A stretch of 64,000 nt of DNA, taken from Poa pratensis (taxonomy: Eukaryota; Streptophyta; Magnoliopsida; Poales; Poaceae). The notes beneath the pieces were generated by a model. The model searched no databases. It worked only from the letters and a program-made list of their open reading frames with translations, and had not been told where the DNA came from. The stretch is taken from the NCBI GenBank assembly GCA_947311845.1, contig CAMZMU010000071.1, positions 22,667,236-22,731,235 of the forward strand, written 5' to 3'. Numbering within the stretch: position 1 is the stretch's first letter; each line of letters begins with the position of its first letter. Shown in pieces: positions 23,178 to 36,269 of the stretch. A program made the position numbers and the translations under genes.

Positions 23178-24813
23178 TGAAGGGGATCGTAGGCAGAAAA
23201 CAAAAAAATTCCTACCGACGATAACAATAAACTAGCCAGGATCTATACTATACAGATATATTAGTACGGAGGAGATCAGAATACATACCCTTGTAGACCG
23301 GAAGCGGGATTACGTTCCCGCACAAACGTTGTCGATGGAGACGACGGCGCCGACCTCAGGGTCGTGTAGTGGAAGAACAGCTTCCAGCACCAAACGATGG
23401 TGCCTCGCGGTTCCACACACGTACGGTGTGGATGACGACCTCCGGGCTCCAGATCCAACAGAGCAGTGGAAGTGGAAGAGTGGATCTAGCAGCACGGCGG
23501 TGTGCATACAGTAGAGAGACTTCCCTCCTCGTACGTAGCTCCAGAAACGGAACCACGCTCAAGGTAGGAGAGAAGAAGAGAGAAATTGGGGCATTTCCAA
23601 AGGCATGGGGGGTCCCCTATTTAAAGGAGGAGGAGGGAGGCCATCTCCCTGGCTAAGCCATGTGGGACTAAACCCACATGGCTCGGCCGGCCAAGGGAGC
23701 CGCCGGCCACTAGGTGGGCCCCATTCGGCCCACCTAGGGCGGCTGGCCCTCCTCCCTCCTTTTTTTTCTTTTTCCCTTTTGCGATTTTCCCCTAATGGGC
23801 CTTAGAGCCCCATTTAGGTTTAATGCCTTTTAAAATTCGAATTTAATTAAATAAAAATATATTTAATCATTAATAACACTTATTAATATTAAATACATAT
23901 TATTTAATTCATTCGGACCCGAAACATATTTCGTTGCCTCCGATCAACATCAGACAAGTCTCGGAACACTTCCGGAGTTCCGATTTCTTTTCTCTCTAAA
24001 TCCAATCTAATCGTCACCCACCCTTAAGTGTGTTACCCCACGGTTCGGGATCACTCCAGACATGATCGAGACACCCTCTCCGGTCAATGACTAACAGCGG
24101 GATCTAGATATCCATGATAGCGCCCTGTGTGCCCACGAATATCTTCTATCGTTTGAACCTTTAGACGTCCAGTCTCATCCTCTTGCCTAGCGATACTTAG
24201 ATTGTCCGAGCGTTGTTCTCCGGTATCACGATTACCGAGCATGACCTCGCCATTGACAAATCTATCTTTACTCGTATGTGACATTACATCCTCGTGACCT
24301 AGTCACATGCTTGCAAGCTCATTGATGTAATCTCACCGAGTGGGCCCAGAGTATCTATCCTGCTATGTGGATTGGCAATTCCCGCTCTTGATCACTCGCT
24401 TCTACTGCTTCCTTCCGATACCCGAAAGTGTCACCTTTATTGTCACGCTATATAAGTCATGCCGTTTGATGCGATCAGTCGTATCTTTCAGAAGCAGAGA
24501 TTTGATATGATCTCACAGTCGAAGGTATGAACACTACGTTTCTATATTTTGGGTATGTCCATCAAATCATTCACCTAATGATATGACTCCGTTGTTAACC
24601 GACCCATTGTCCATGATCAGGAAACCTTGATCATCTGTTACCCAACGAACTAGTTAAATAGAGGCTACTAGGGACCTGGTTGTTTATATACCACACATGT
24701 ATTAATGTTTCCTCGTAATACAGTTATAGCATGGTATTAAAACGTATTATGAACAATTGAGATACGACAAATAAAATCACTTTATTAATTGACTCTAGGG
24801 CATATCTCCAACA
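23178..24813 (-). repeat. Angela-like copia 5' LTR
   Basis: The LTR is 1636 bp with TG...CA ends, a minus-strand start TGTTGGAGATATGCC at 24813 and a minus-strand TTTAAATAG near 23617-23626 as a candidate TATA element. Confidence 0.85.
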
Positions 24814-26247
24814 GAATGATATATTAAATAGCCAACAGGTTCAACAGAGTGTCTTCGCATAATGGTAGCAGTTATTCAGGTCGTCCTCGGATCTGACCCT
24901 GGCCGGTGATTGGATGGATATCCAATTATAGCTACACGTTATCGAACCTGTAGGGTGGACACGCTTAAACTAGGATTGGTTAGTTGTGTATATTGGTTGG
25001 TCTGGAACATGGAGAGAGTATCACCGACATAGTGTGTGCGTGATAGATATGGTTTTATCGGAGAGATTGTATTGTGATAGAAGTTGCTATCACGGTCGAA
25101 ATTTATTCCGAGGGTTTATATAAGAAGGAAATATTTATCCGGAGTATTTTGTCGGCGGACACTTGGTGTCCCGGATCATATAAAAGTGTTTTATATGATA
25201 GGTAATTAATTCAGTGAAATATTCTGTAAAAAGAAATATTCAAATAAGAATTAATTATACAAAATAATATTTAATTAAATATTTATTTATTTAATTAATT
25301 AATAATTATGGAAAATATTATAATAAAATTGGAGCCCACCATGGGGCTACCAAGATGGGCCCTAGGGCCCACCAAGGTAGCCGCACCACAATGTGGTGGT
25401 GGTGGGCCAAGGCGCCATGGGGGGAGGCTCCCCCTGTCGAAACCCTAGTGGGCCTTGCGGCCCATGGGGGGAAGGCGGCGACGGTGGTGGCCAAGGCGGC
25501 CGGCCTAGGTGGGCCCCACCTCCTAGGTCGGTGCGGCCTAGGGTGGGCCCCACCCGCCGGCAGCGGCGGTTGAGGCGGTGGAGGGGAGGGAGTTGGAGTC
25601 CAACTCCAACCCCTCCTCCCAAGCTGAATTGGGCAAGGGGAGCTTTCCCCTTGTCCAAACCGAGTTGGAATAGGGGAAGATTTCTCCTTGCCCAAGTCCC
25701 TCCACCCTTGGGCCATCTATATAAACCCCACCCCCTCCTATTTGGAGGACACACAAGTTGACGCAAGTTCTCTCAAGTTTAGATCCCTTCTAGTTGGATT
25801 AGAGAAACCTCTAATTAGAGGCAACCTATCCGATTAGACTAGATCTAATCTCTCTCTCCTTCTCATGTGTTGAGATCTCCACCTTCATATACACCAGTAG
25901 TGCTTCAAGTTTGGACGGCGAAACCCTGCTGAACCTTTCCCGACGTACGCGTGCAAGCTCTCGGAGGGTTATCCGTCGATCTTGACGGTTCACCCTCACG
26001 CTGTTGGATCAAGGCGACAAGGCGAGGAGGAGGAGACGACGGAATCTCTCTACCAGGCTTGGTTGAGAGAGACGGCGACGAGCTACGTCAACTACGTCAT
26101 CGACACTACTTCCGCAACTTCGGTGTTGGTAACGTATTCTATCTAGATCTTTCGATCTTCGTATTCACATGTATCTTAATAGTAGATCTTGGGAGTTGTT
26201 GCGTAGCAATACGGAAATTTTTAATTTACTCTACACGCAACCCAATA
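24814..26247 (+). mobile_element. Second copia LTR, 5' truncated by the Angela-like insertion
   Basis: This is a plus-oriented LTR-like segment: AT-rich start, GC-rich centre, a TATATAAACCCC box near 25716-25727, and an end CTCTACACGCAACCCA resembling BARE-type LTR ends. It abuts the gypsy-type LTR at about 26250 with no coding region, so it is a solo LTR or a 3' LTR. Its left end is replaced by the Angela-like element. The open frames in the GC-rich part have no domains. Confidence 0.6.
25716..25727 (+). promoter_or_regulatory. TATA box in second copia LTR
   Basis: TATATAAACCCC in the GC-rich part of the LTR, in the position expected for the Pol II start. By motif only. Confidence 0.5.
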
Positions 26248-26250
26248 AGA

Positions 26251-27131
26251 TGTTCTTGTCACTCACCCAGATTACTAGAGGCATGAACCCACTATCGAGC
26301 ATAAATACTCCCTCTTGGAGTCACAAGCATCTACTTGGCCAAAGCATCTACTAGCAACGGAGAGCATGCAAGAACATAAATAAAACAGTAGATAGATTGA
26401 TAAACAACTTGATCATAACATCACTATTCATCGGATCCCAGAAAACATAACATGTAGCATTACAATAAGATGATCTTGATCATGTTAGGCAGTTCACAAA
26501 ATCTAAACATGATAGCACAAAGTGGAGAGACAACCATCTAGCTACTGCTATGGACCCGTAGTCCAAGGATGACCTGCTGACGCATCACTCCGGAGGCGGG
26601 CATGGTGATGGAGAGCCCTCCGGTGATGATCTCCCACTTCGGCAGGGTGTCGGGAAGAGCTTCAGAACCCTCCCAAACTAGGGTTGACGACGGTGGCGGC
26701 GACGGAACTTTTCGTGGAATAATGCTCGGGTATTTAGGGTTTTCGGGACGGAGGCAATATATAGGCGAAAGGGCGGCGCGTGGGGCCAGCCGAGGGCCCC
26801 ACACACCACCACGGCGCGCCAGCAAGGGGGTCCACGCCCTAGTGGTGTTTGGCTCCCCTGGGTTGCTTCTTCGTGCGCCCTTCGGACTTCGTCTTCGTGT
26901 CGGTGAAAAACTGGCCTCCATTGATTTTCGTCCAATTCCGAGAATATTTCCTGACTAGCTTTTCTGAAACAGAAAAACAGCAGAAAATAGGAACTGGCAC
27001 TGTGGCATCTTGTTAATAGGTTAGTCCCAGAAAATGTATAAAAATGCTATGAAGTGTATATAAAACATGTAGCAATATGTATAAAACAAGCATGGAACAT
27101 CAAAAAATATAGATACGTTTGAGACGTATCA
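26251..27131 (-). repeat. Partial gypsy-type LTR, second copy
   Basis: It matches 31400-32278 at about 95 percent (roughly 45 differences over 880 bases by eye). It corresponds to the first 881 bases of the full LTR as read on minus (starting TGATACGTCTCAAACGTATC). The remainder is missing because the copia LTR is joined at 26250. Its right flank carries 22 bases identical to the outer copia gene beside the other LTR. Confidence 0.85.
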
Positions 27132-29249
27132 CTATGCCATAGGAAGCATAGTTGACACTAGTGTTTGCTTATGGAGAATAGACAGGAGTAGGAAAACTGA
27201 CTAAACATAAAAGTAAAATAAAGGCCCTTCGCAGAGGGAAGCAGGGATTATGTCATGTGCTAGAGTTTTTTAATTTTTGAAATCATATAAAGAGTAAAAA
27301 ATATATTTTGAGAGGTGCATGTTAATGGTCAACGAATGGTAGCAAACAATACAGTATTACCCCTGCCAACCAGACTTTTTAAGAGCGGCTCCCATTGAGG
27401 AACGTTATTTCTGCAGCAAGCAGATCATTCCTCTTTTCTCCTTTGTTTACACATGCAGATGTTTGACTGAATGCTCAGGAACAAAATGTGAGGAGAGTTT
27501 ATGATGAAAGTTGTAAATTAAGGGGGATGGGCACCCCACTGCCAGCTCTTTTTGCAAAATTATAGATAAGCAGATGTAACCTGCTAGTCTGGAGTAAAGT
27601 CTGATTGACAAGTGTAATAAAGATGATCTACTACTTCCACATGAGCTGGTAAATAGAGACACAAATAAGAAGTAGTAACAGTTTTGAATAATTTAAAGGT
27701 AGCACAAGACAAATTTACTTGGAGTGGCCAGAAAATACCACATATAGGTAGGTAGGGTGGACACAGATGGCATGAATTTTGGCTCAGGGTTTTGGATGCA
27801 CGAGAAGCATTCCCTCTCAGTACAGAGTTTAGGCTAGCAAGGTTATTTTAAGCAAACACATAACGTCAACCGGTATAAAAAGAACCATATGAAGAACATA
27901 TAAGAAAAACTATAAGACTCCACACTGTCTTCCTTATTAACCAAAGCATCCTTTTAACAGAAAATATCTAGACTTTGGAACTACCAATTATGACAAATCA
28001 AATAACTTCAAGCTTTAACGGTAGTTCTTCACTAATGAGCCTTTACTTACATGATACACAAGTTTAAACATTACTTACTTGATAACTCAAACAATTGAAA
28101 AGTATCAAGTTACTCAAAACAAATGATTTACAAGACTATGTAAGCATTTTTTTTCTTTATACCATTACCACATGAATAGAAATTTGTGTTCCAACCAAAC
28201 ACCAATCAATTTATTTAACAACTCTCCAAACAAATATAAGTGAACCAAGAGAGTACTTTCTTGAAAAGAACTAATAGCTCTGAACAAGAGATACATGAAA
28301 AACAAGAGCTAGAAGCTTAGCAGCGCTAGACAAGAATACTCAACAAGTATAAGTGAAGAATAGGAGTATTCTAATGAAAAAGCGGAGCGTGTCTCTCTCC
28401 CAAACAAGAGTGCTAGGGTCCAACTAGTTATGACCAGAGAACAAAACATAAACAAACTGAAAATAAAACACACAGACGCTCCAAGAACATCACTTAAAAT
28501 GTGAAGAAATAAAAATATAGTCTCACTAGATATGACCTGATAATTTGTCGATGAAGAAGGGATGCCCAAGCTTGGACGCTTGAGTCTTCTTGAAATATAT
28601 TGGGGAGGTCCAGGGGAGCCTCCCCAAGCTTAAGCTCTTCACTCTTCTTGATCTTATTTTATCTCCCTTCTCTCTTAATACTTGAAAACTTCCTTCACAC
28701 CAAACTCAGAGTAAACTTCATTAGAGGGTTAGTGCATCAAATCATAATCTCACTTGGTTCTATAAAGACACATTATAAAATCATTTTAAATATTAGCTAC
28801 TGTTTACTAGCCTTATGTGAAGCTCTTCCACCATTAAAGAATTTCACTTAACACTTGTAAAAGAGAGAATGCAAAACTAGACAAAATCTGTCAAAACCAG
28901 AATAGTCCGTGAATACGAATTTTTTCGAGGCACTTACGTCACTCAAATCAGAAAACTCTGAACTAAATAAAGATAGGTAAAAAGCTCAGGCTTCTGCACA
29001 AAAATTTGCATATTAAAATACTGTTCCGTGATTTTCACGAATTTTTACCGTGAGGCACAGAAATCTGTTTCTGGACAACAAACTAAACTTTTAGAGCTAT
29101 CTTGCTATTAGAGGCTCTTCTTGGCACAACTAAACGAAAAATAAAAGATACAAAAGAATTGTTATAGAAGTAATCTAATTCCTTGACTAATAAAAACTTA
29201 AAACAAAAGATAATGGGTTGCCTCCCAAAAGCGCTTTCTTTAATGTCTT

Positions 29250-30461
29250 TTAGCTAGGCTTAATAGTTTTAATGATGCTCACATAAGAATAAAAAATGAA
29301 GCAAAAGGGAGCATCAAGAAGCAAATATGAAACACATTTAAGTCTAACCCACTTCCTATGCATAGGGATCTTGTAAACAAATAATTCCATGAGGAACATA
29401 GTGACAAGCATAGGAAGATAAATCAAGAGCAACTTCAAAAGTTTCAACATAAAGAGAGGTGTTTTAGTAACATGAAAATTTCTACAACCATATTTTCCTC
29501 TCTCATAGTAATTTCCAGTAGCATCATGAACAAACTCAACAATATAACTATTACATAAAGCATTCTTTTCATGATCTACAAACACATAATTTTTATCAAG
29601 CTCAAAAACAGTGGGGTCATTAAACCCACTTTTGACAATAGTTGTATAATGAATATCATCAGGCAATATAGGACCATCATCAAGAGCATTATCATATATA
29701 ATAGTAGGGAGCACCATTTTACTTTCTGTTATTTCCTCTTTTTGTTGAGTCAAGGAATTTGCTTCTTCAAATTTATCAAAAGGAGATATTTCAATAGAAT
29801 CATGACATTCAACAATATAGCATTCTTCCTCCTTAAGTAGGCATGGAGGGTAATCATATAATGTAAGAGTTAAAGAGTTACTATCTTTAGGAGGTACATC
29901 CTCCTTTTGTCCTTCACTCTCCTCCTCTTTTTCATCAAATGAGCTCATAGTTTCAACAATTTCTTCTTCCAAAGGTTCCTGAAAGACAACAAGTTCTTGT
30001 TGAGAATAAGTTTTCTCAAGATATTCAGTAATATAAGGATTATCATTGTAATATTCAAGGAAATAACCAAGTATAGCAAAATTCTTAGATTTATAAGGAG
30101 CATCATCTCTATTTTTAAGCAAAGTAGCAATTTCATAAGCTCCCATAAAAACAACAAATTCTTCAATTTGTTCAAGATTATCCAAGTCATAGTTTCCTTT
30201 AACATAAGCAGCCAAAGTTTCATTATCATTATAATCACATTGAAAAGGGAGGTGTTTATGCCTTCTACAACAAAAACATTCATTAAAGCACCAGGATTCA
30301 TCATAAGTAGAGCACAAGTTTCTAGCAAAACCATTCAATTTATTTATTTGTACCCATAAGTGTACCCCTTTTTGAGACAGGTGGTATTCCTTATTATAAT
30401 TTTGTTGTTCCTCCGTGAACCCACCATGCCAATAATATTTTGTATCAAAGAAGGAAGCCAT
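29250..30461 (-). CDS. Acidic orphan protein of non-autonomous retrotransposon 1
   Basis: The frame from ATG 30461 (MASFFDTKYYWHGGFTEEQQ) gives about 403 residues ending SIIKTIKPS. The same frame is open upstream to 30698, through the primer site, so the inner ATG is preferred. Features seen: a cysteine-rich patch (CFNECFCCRRHKHLPFQC), a glutamate-rich middle, YDNALDDGPILPDD, NYYERGKYGC, and two hydrophobic stretches near the C-terminus (LLLIYLPMLVTMFLMELFVY and around LLLDAPFCFIFYSYVS). It shares YDNALDDGP and NYYERGK with the protein at 36270-37394. No known enzyme domain is recognised. Such proteins are common hypothetical entries beside wheat retroelements. A role in the element cycle is inference only. 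Confidence 0.65.
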   Translation of the reverse strand: MASFFDTKYYWHGGFTEEQQNYNKEYHLSQKGVHLWVQINKLNGFARNLCSTYDESWCFNECFCCRRHKHLPFQCDYNDNETLAAYVKGNYDLDNLEQIEEFVVFMGAYEIATLLKNRDDAPYKSKNFAILGYFLEYYNDNPYITEYLEKTYSQQELVVFQEPLEEEIVETMSSFDEKEEESEGQKEDVPPKDSNSLTLTLYDYPPCLLKEEECYIVECHDSIEISPFDKFEEANSLTQQKEEITESKMVLPTIIYDNALDDGPILPDDIHYTTIVKSGFNDPTVFELDKNYVFVDHEKNALCNSYIVEFVHDATGNYYERGKYGCRNFHVTKTPLFMLKLLKLLLIYLPMLVTMFLMELFVYKIPMHRKWVRLKCVSYLLLDAPFCFIFYSYVSIIKTIKPS

Positions 30462-30637
30462 TGATAGCAAGTAAACAACTAGACATAGTAACAAACCGAA
30501 ATAAACTAAATGCAGGATTTTTTTTCGTGTTTTTTGATTTTTAAAAGCAAGCAAGATAAAATAAAATAAACTAAGCAAGACAAAAACAAAGTAATAAGAT
30601 TGGAAGTGTGAGACTCCCCTTGCTGTAGCCTCTTGAC

Positions 30638-30655
30638 TCCCCAGCAACGGCGCCA
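30638..30655 (-). promoter_or_regulatory. Primer binding site
   Basis: Minus-strand TGGCGCCGTTGCTGGGGA, five bases from the LTR end, complementary to the 3' end of tRNA-Asp. Confidence 0.8.
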
Positions 30656-30660
30656 GAAAA

Positions 30661-32278
30661 TGTGCTTGATGACGTGAAAAAACACGTCGTTGGGACACCC
30701 CAAGAGGAAGGTATGATGTAGTGCAACAGCAATTTTCCCTTGATATCTACCAAGGTTATCAATCCAGTAGGAGTCAAAAGTGCTTCAGAAGATTATCAAC
30801 GGCACCAGAAAATATGGCATAGCGCAATGTCAGATGATTTGGTGGTTGACGTGGACCTGCACACAACACAATAAAACTACTTTGCCCCAACGAAACAAGA
30901 AGGTTGTCAATCTTTCCGGCTTGCTGAATACAAAGGATTAAACGTATGGTATGGAGAATAATAGTAAATGCATAAAGTAACAGAGAACAATGATTGCAGT
31001 TGGACTTTTTATCATTGTAAAAGAATGGACCGGGGTCCACAGTTACCTAGTGGTGTCTCTCCATAAAAGATAACATGGATGTTGGGTAAACAAATTACAG
31101 CTGGGCAATTGACAAATAGCAAGTGCATGACAATGCAATATATGACAAGATAGTTTATTATAGTATTTATTGGGCATTACAACATAATACATGGACCGCT
31201 TACCAGCTGCATCCATGCCTAAACAATCCACTTCCGGGATAGCATCCGTGTCTCCCGTTAGTATTAAGTTGCAAACAATAGGTTATTGCAATAAGCAAAG
31301 TGTGTAATGTAAACAAACACATTAGACTTAACAGCAGTACCCTTAAGCTAAGCATTAGTTATTTTATCCCTAGTGGCAACAACACGTCCACAACTTAGAT
31401 GTTCTTGTCACTCACCCAGATTACTGGAGGCATGAACCCACTATCGAGCATAAATACTCCCTCTTGGAGTCACAAGCATCTACTTAGCCAAATCATCTAC
31501 TAGCAACGGAGAGCATGCAAGAACATAAATAAAACAGTAGATAGATTGATAAACAACTTGATCATAACATCACTATTCATCGGATCCCAGCAAACACAAA
31601 GTGTAGCATTACAATAAGATGATCTTGATCATGTTAGGCAGCTCACAAGATCAAAACATGATTGCACAAAGTGGAGAGACAACCATCTAGCTACTGCTAT
31701 GGACCCGTAGTCCAAAGATGAACTACTCACGCATCACTCCGGAGGCGGGCATGGTGATGGAGAGCCCTCCAGTGATGATCTCCCTCTCCGGCAGGGTGCC
31801 GGGAAGAGCTTCAGAACCCTCCCAAACTAGGGTTGACGACGGCGGCGGCGACGAAACCTTTCGTGGAATAATGCTCGGGTATTTAGGGTTTTTGGGACAG
31901 AGGCAATATATAGGCGAAAGGGCAGCGCGTGGGGCCAGCCGAGGGCCCCACACACCACCACGGTGCGCCAGCAAGGGGGGCCGCACCCTAGTGGTATTTA
32001 GCTCCCCTGGGTCGCTTCTTCGTGCGCCCTTCGGACTTCGTCTTCGTGTCGGTGAAAAACTGGCATCCATTGATTTTCGTCCAATTCCGAGAATATTTCC
32101 CGACTAGCTTTTCTGAAACGGAAAATAGCAGAAAACATGAACTGACACTGTGGCATCTTGTTAATAGGTTAGTCCAGAAAATGCATAAAAATGCTATGAA
32201 GTGTATATAAAACATGTAGCAATATGTATAAAACAAGGATGGAACATCAAAAATTATAGATACGTTTGAGACGTATCA
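30661..32278 (-). repeat. 5' LTR of non-autonomous retrotransposon 1
   Basis: The LTR is 1618 bp with TG...CA ends, minus-strand start TGATACGTCTC and end next to the primer site. Confidence 0.8.
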
Positions 32279-32383
32279 CTATGCCATAGGAAGCATAGTT
32301 TGCAGCCTTGTCATCACGGTCACGGTCACCATCATGATCACGGTCACCATCGGACTCATCTTGGTATCGCCACCAGCACTCAC
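32279..32383 (-). pseudogene. Outer copia polyprotein fragment, zinc-knuckle end
   Basis: Removing the element at 32384-38860 and one target copy lets the frame continue from HGHPASE to CWWRYQDESDGDRD and on to KAANYASYGI. This is the region between the copia zinc knuckle and protease. The frame is cut at 32279 by non-autonomous element 1, and nothing further of this copia survives in the window. Confidence 0.8.
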
Positions 32384-33749
32384 TGATTACCCCCAAGAGC
32401 AAGGGATCACCGTAGCACCTCTCAATGTGGAAGTAAGGTATCGATCCGCAGGAGCAACAAGGAAAAGTTATCTATTCCCTACAACTAAAGTGTCACAAGT
32501 TTTAGTTGATTATGCACTAAACAAGTTTAAAGAACAAGGTGGTTGATTTGATGGATGGAAGTTTAATGTAACCAAGCAAGAATGTAAAAATGTCCCAATC
32601 CTCTTCAATGCAAGAGGACAAGACAAAGATTTTCTCTTATAGGAACAATGGACATGGGTTCACTTAATCCTCTCTCTCTCATCTATGGTGATTATCGTGT
32701 TATAGATAAAGTACACACAATTGTCATGTTTTAATGGTAGCTTTTAATGACGGCTATATGTCCTAAAACACATAGTTGAAAGAAATACTCATTTGTGTGC
32801 TATGTCACCCCCGTAAGGCTAGCATGGTTGTTGTCACTCCCACATCATACTCTTTCTTTTTACCCCCAGATAAAGGATGTTGGGCGGTACTGTGTCACTC
32901 AATACATATGCCGTGTCACATCGGCCATCCCATACCCACATACAACATACTTCTTAAAGAACAATATTCTATCAAAGTGTGACAAGTCATAAAAGTTCCA
33001 ACACAACAGTAAATGCATAACAAATCATCTTATACCACAATATCCACCATAAGAATTACATAGATGACCGTAATCATGTTCAACAGCTCATACAATACTA
33101 ATTAGTGAAGCTCAAAGAGAGGAGAGATACATAAGTTACCACCACAAACCCAAATCCAGGGGGTGGACTACTCCCCCTTCATCATGGAGACGGTGGAGAA
33201 GTCATTGGAGAAGGTGGAGACCACCCCGGCAGCGCCCCGTCGGAGTTCTCCCCCTCCAATCTGCAGCTCCTGATCTCCGTTTCGGTGTTTCTGTGTTTCT
33301 GCGGCGCCCCTTCCAGAGAACGTCGGGGGGCTATTTTTATAGGCGTTTTTAGGTCAAGACTATGTCGGTGGAGCAAAGATCGACGGCCACGGAGCTCCGA
33401 GGGGGAAAAGAGGTGGGCCCACGTGGCCAGGTATAGTAGGCCGCGTGGGACCCTCTAATTTACATCCTGTTGAGATTCTGGTCTTCAATTTAAGCCCATT
33501 GCGTTCGTCTCGAAAATTCTGAACCGTGCTCTTTGGCCTTGCCCTTTTTGGAGTCCCGAAGCTCCCGGAAAGTCTGAAACACTAAAAAAGACGTTTTCTG
33601 GAAAACATGGTTAATTCCAAATAAAGGGGAAAACTATGAAGTATTCCCAAAATCATTATAAAACATTGATATAACCCTTATATGATGCAAATATGATTGG
33701 AATATAAGTAAAATAATGCAAAGTTCATGTATGCATTTTACATGCATCA
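32384..33749 (-). repeat. 3' LTR of non-autonomous retrotransposon 2
   Basis: 1366 bp, nearly identical to 37485-38860. Visible differences include short CT-repeat and GGGTTCAT length changes and scattered substitutions. Confidence 0.92.
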
Positions 33750-36269
33750 ACATCCCCAAGCTTAACCTATACTCGTCCTCGAGTATGAAGGTGATAAAAC
33801 TAACATGGACTTTGCAATTTAATACTAACAAGGGATATCAAAGATGATTGCTACTGCTACATAGAGTCAAATGATTCATTCTTCAAAGGAGTAGCAATAT
33901 GCAAAACAGTTTATGAAGTGATATCAAGTATTCAATGTAAGGATGTTCAATGATAGTTCACAAAGTGTAACATAACAGATAGTAGTATGGACATTCTTAC
34001 TTTTGCATACATGTGGTCCATAGAGTGATGATGAAAATCTGAATATGTTTGGTGGACACTTTGGAAAGATGAATAAGTGAGTAGAGGTAAAGCATGCATA
34101 AGTTTCATCTAACCTCCAAACTCTCCTACTTAAGTTAATGATTGCAATGTGGTAATACTTGGTGTCAAGCTCTCATTCCCCTATCATAGCATCTTGAATG
34201 ATTATAGTTTAATGTGAGAGCAAATATGAGTAGTGTGCTTGACAAAGTAAAGGTTGGATGTCTCATGCCCCTTGAATACAAGTACCTACACCATAATTAC
34301 TCAACTTGGGAAAAGCAAGTTCAAGTTATCTATCATTGTAAGTAATAATAGTATCATCAAGAGCGTCAACTGGGGTACCTCTTGTCCCAGGATATGGAAC
34401 AAGCCCATATCAAAATGACAAGACAAACAAACAAGATGAACCACCTCAACACCCTTTTTATTTACCATTGGAATAGCTTTTATTGTAAGGTGGTCATAGA
34501 TAATTCACCATAGCATGTAAGTAAATTTCCACCATGAATAATGCATGGCTTAGATTAGCGGCCCAGGCGTCTCTCTAACCATTTATACAAACTCATTCAA
34601 ACTAAATCATTTCCCCCTTATTTCACCATGATAGGCATCCATAGACAAAACACATGATATCAACTAAATTGAGCATGTTGAAAGCTTTGCATGTGACAGC
34701 ACATATGGGCTAACTCCCAACCTCGGACATTTATCAAGCCACTAGCATCATAATCTTAATCACAATGGGTCATGTTTTATTTATAGCAATGATAGTAAAA
34801 ATGTGCATCAAGTTCATGAGAGCTATATAACCAACTTTTCCCATGGCAATCAATAACATAATCATTTTCATTCAGAGGTATAGATAACACAAATATCATG
34901 ATGAACATACTCGGAATAGCATATAGCTAGTAGGTAGATATGGTGGACTCACTGGAATAACTTTGGTTGAAGGTGTTGGAAACAAGTTTTAACTTGTTGG
35001 AATGTTTGGGCTAGCAAAAGGGAGAAAGTTGACCATCTAGATGCATGCATGAGTGTCCATAGAACTAACTAATCCATGTTAAACCAAGTAAAATAACAAT
35101 CAGCACCAAAACATGAATAAGTGATAGCTCTTCAAAAAGATTTGCAAACTATTACTCATAAACAAGCTCATGAATCATGCAACTATATGTATCATTAAAA
35201 ATCAACTCAAACATCCCTTTTCCCAATCTTATAAAAGCATCCAACATATTTCAACCCATATTTCCAGTAGCTCTCCCATATATAAATGATAGTGTGGTGG
35301 TCTCTCAAAGCAAATCAAACCAAAACAAAACAAAAGACGCTCCAAGTTTATGCGATAAAGTGTTTCGATCGAAAAACAGAAGTTGGACGTGTGCAAACCG
35401 AGAGTGTGTAGGTCCAGCGGGGTTGTCTTCACATCCCCAAGCTTATGGTCTTCACCATCCTTGGATAGCTCTTGGTGCATCTCCTCCAATCCCTGTGAAA
35501 AAACTTCAAAACACCGTTTCTCCCATTTCTTTTCTGTGGGGTGCATTAATAGTGATAAACAAATATGTTTCTTGCTGCATATAATCCTTGAACAAAAATT
35601 CATATGAGATGTCCAGAAAGTGTATAATGTTGTATGCCTACTCATAAACTCAATTGGATCAAAAAGATTCAACTTAAAAGCTCAAAGCATGCATCAAACA
35701 AAATGGGACAGAATCTGTCCAGAAAAACAGCAGCAGCAAAACGTATTTTTCTACCCTACCAAACTTTCTCGAAAAATTCCGAAAAAATTCATGCATACAG
35801 AGGATGAAAAGTTGCAACTACAGTTCAAATATGAGCTCATTCGGAGTTACAGAATAAGAATTAAAAATCATACCGTGCACTGATTCGTGCAGGAATAAAA
35901 TCTCCGAACGCTATAAGCAACTTTTTCAAACCAAAAAGGGTAAAACTTGGCACTTTATTGAAAATTCCAGAACCTAAACTATAAACAAAGTCTCTTGTTA
36001 CAGCAAGAGGACACAAAGAAAATCACACACAAAAAAAACCGGGTTGCCTCCCGCAAAGCGCTTTCTTTATAGCCATATAGCTAGGCTTCTTACTTGTTGT
36101 TTACGAAGATGAAGCTCATGAGGGAGCTTGAATGATGTGCCCCTCTTCCTTGGGAAGTGTTCCATGCATTATACCAGGGTCCCATGGTGCTCTCAAACCG
36201 ATCAAAATAATAGTCAAGTTTAAACTTGGTTGAGAGAAACACAAAACACAAAAGTAATAACAACGAAGT
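33750..36269 (-). other. Non-coding interior of retrotransposon 2
   Basis: About 2.5 kb without a supported reading frame, AT-rich. It contains a block around 36040-36090 (GGGTTGCCTCCC...AAAGCGCTTTCTTTA) that is also found downstream of the orphan gene of element 1 at 29213-29263. Confidence 0.6.

Larger units (their letters stand above)
19890..24813 (-). mobile_element. Angela/BARE-like Ty1/copia retrotransposon, 5' part only
   Basis: On the minus strand: LTR 24813-23178 (starts TGTTGGAGATATGCCCTAGA), primer site TGGTATCAGAGCC (23176-23164, initiator tRNA-Met), a leader, gag, protease and integrase. The gypsy insertion at 19890 then cuts the frame after DEIVDPELEIPSGATKTVPD. Reverse transcriptase, RNase H and the 3' LTR are not present anywhere to the left and were lost in the deletion ending at 10043. 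Integrase before RT identifies Ty1/copia. The candidate target duplication is gaatg at 24814-24818, with the other side missing. Confidence 0.9.
27132..32278 (-). mobile_element. Non-autonomous LTR retrotransposon 1 (gypsy-type LTR, no pol)
   Basis: On the minus strand: LTR 32278-30661 (starts TGATACGTCTC, ends CACA), primer site TGGCGCCGTTGCTGGGGA (30655-30638, tRNA-Asp type as in Athila-like elements), an acidic orphan coding region, then non-coding DNA to 27154. No gag, protease, reverse transcriptase or integrase is present in about 3.5 kb. It is inserted in the outer copia gene at codons for NYASYG, right of 32279. The expected 3' boundary at 27131 is anomalous: the 22 bases at 27132-27153 copy the host flank. 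Confidence 0.8.

Noticed and set aside
25318..25766. Overlapping proline/glycine-rich frames
   Set aside because: They lie in the GC-rich centre of a copia LTR and are open on both strands only because of composition.
27132..27153. Taking the LTR at 26251-27131 as an ordinary 3' LTR of element 1
   Set aside because: Its inner side carries 22 bases of the outer copia gene instead of a purine tract, so a simple LTR-interior-LTR reading does not fit.
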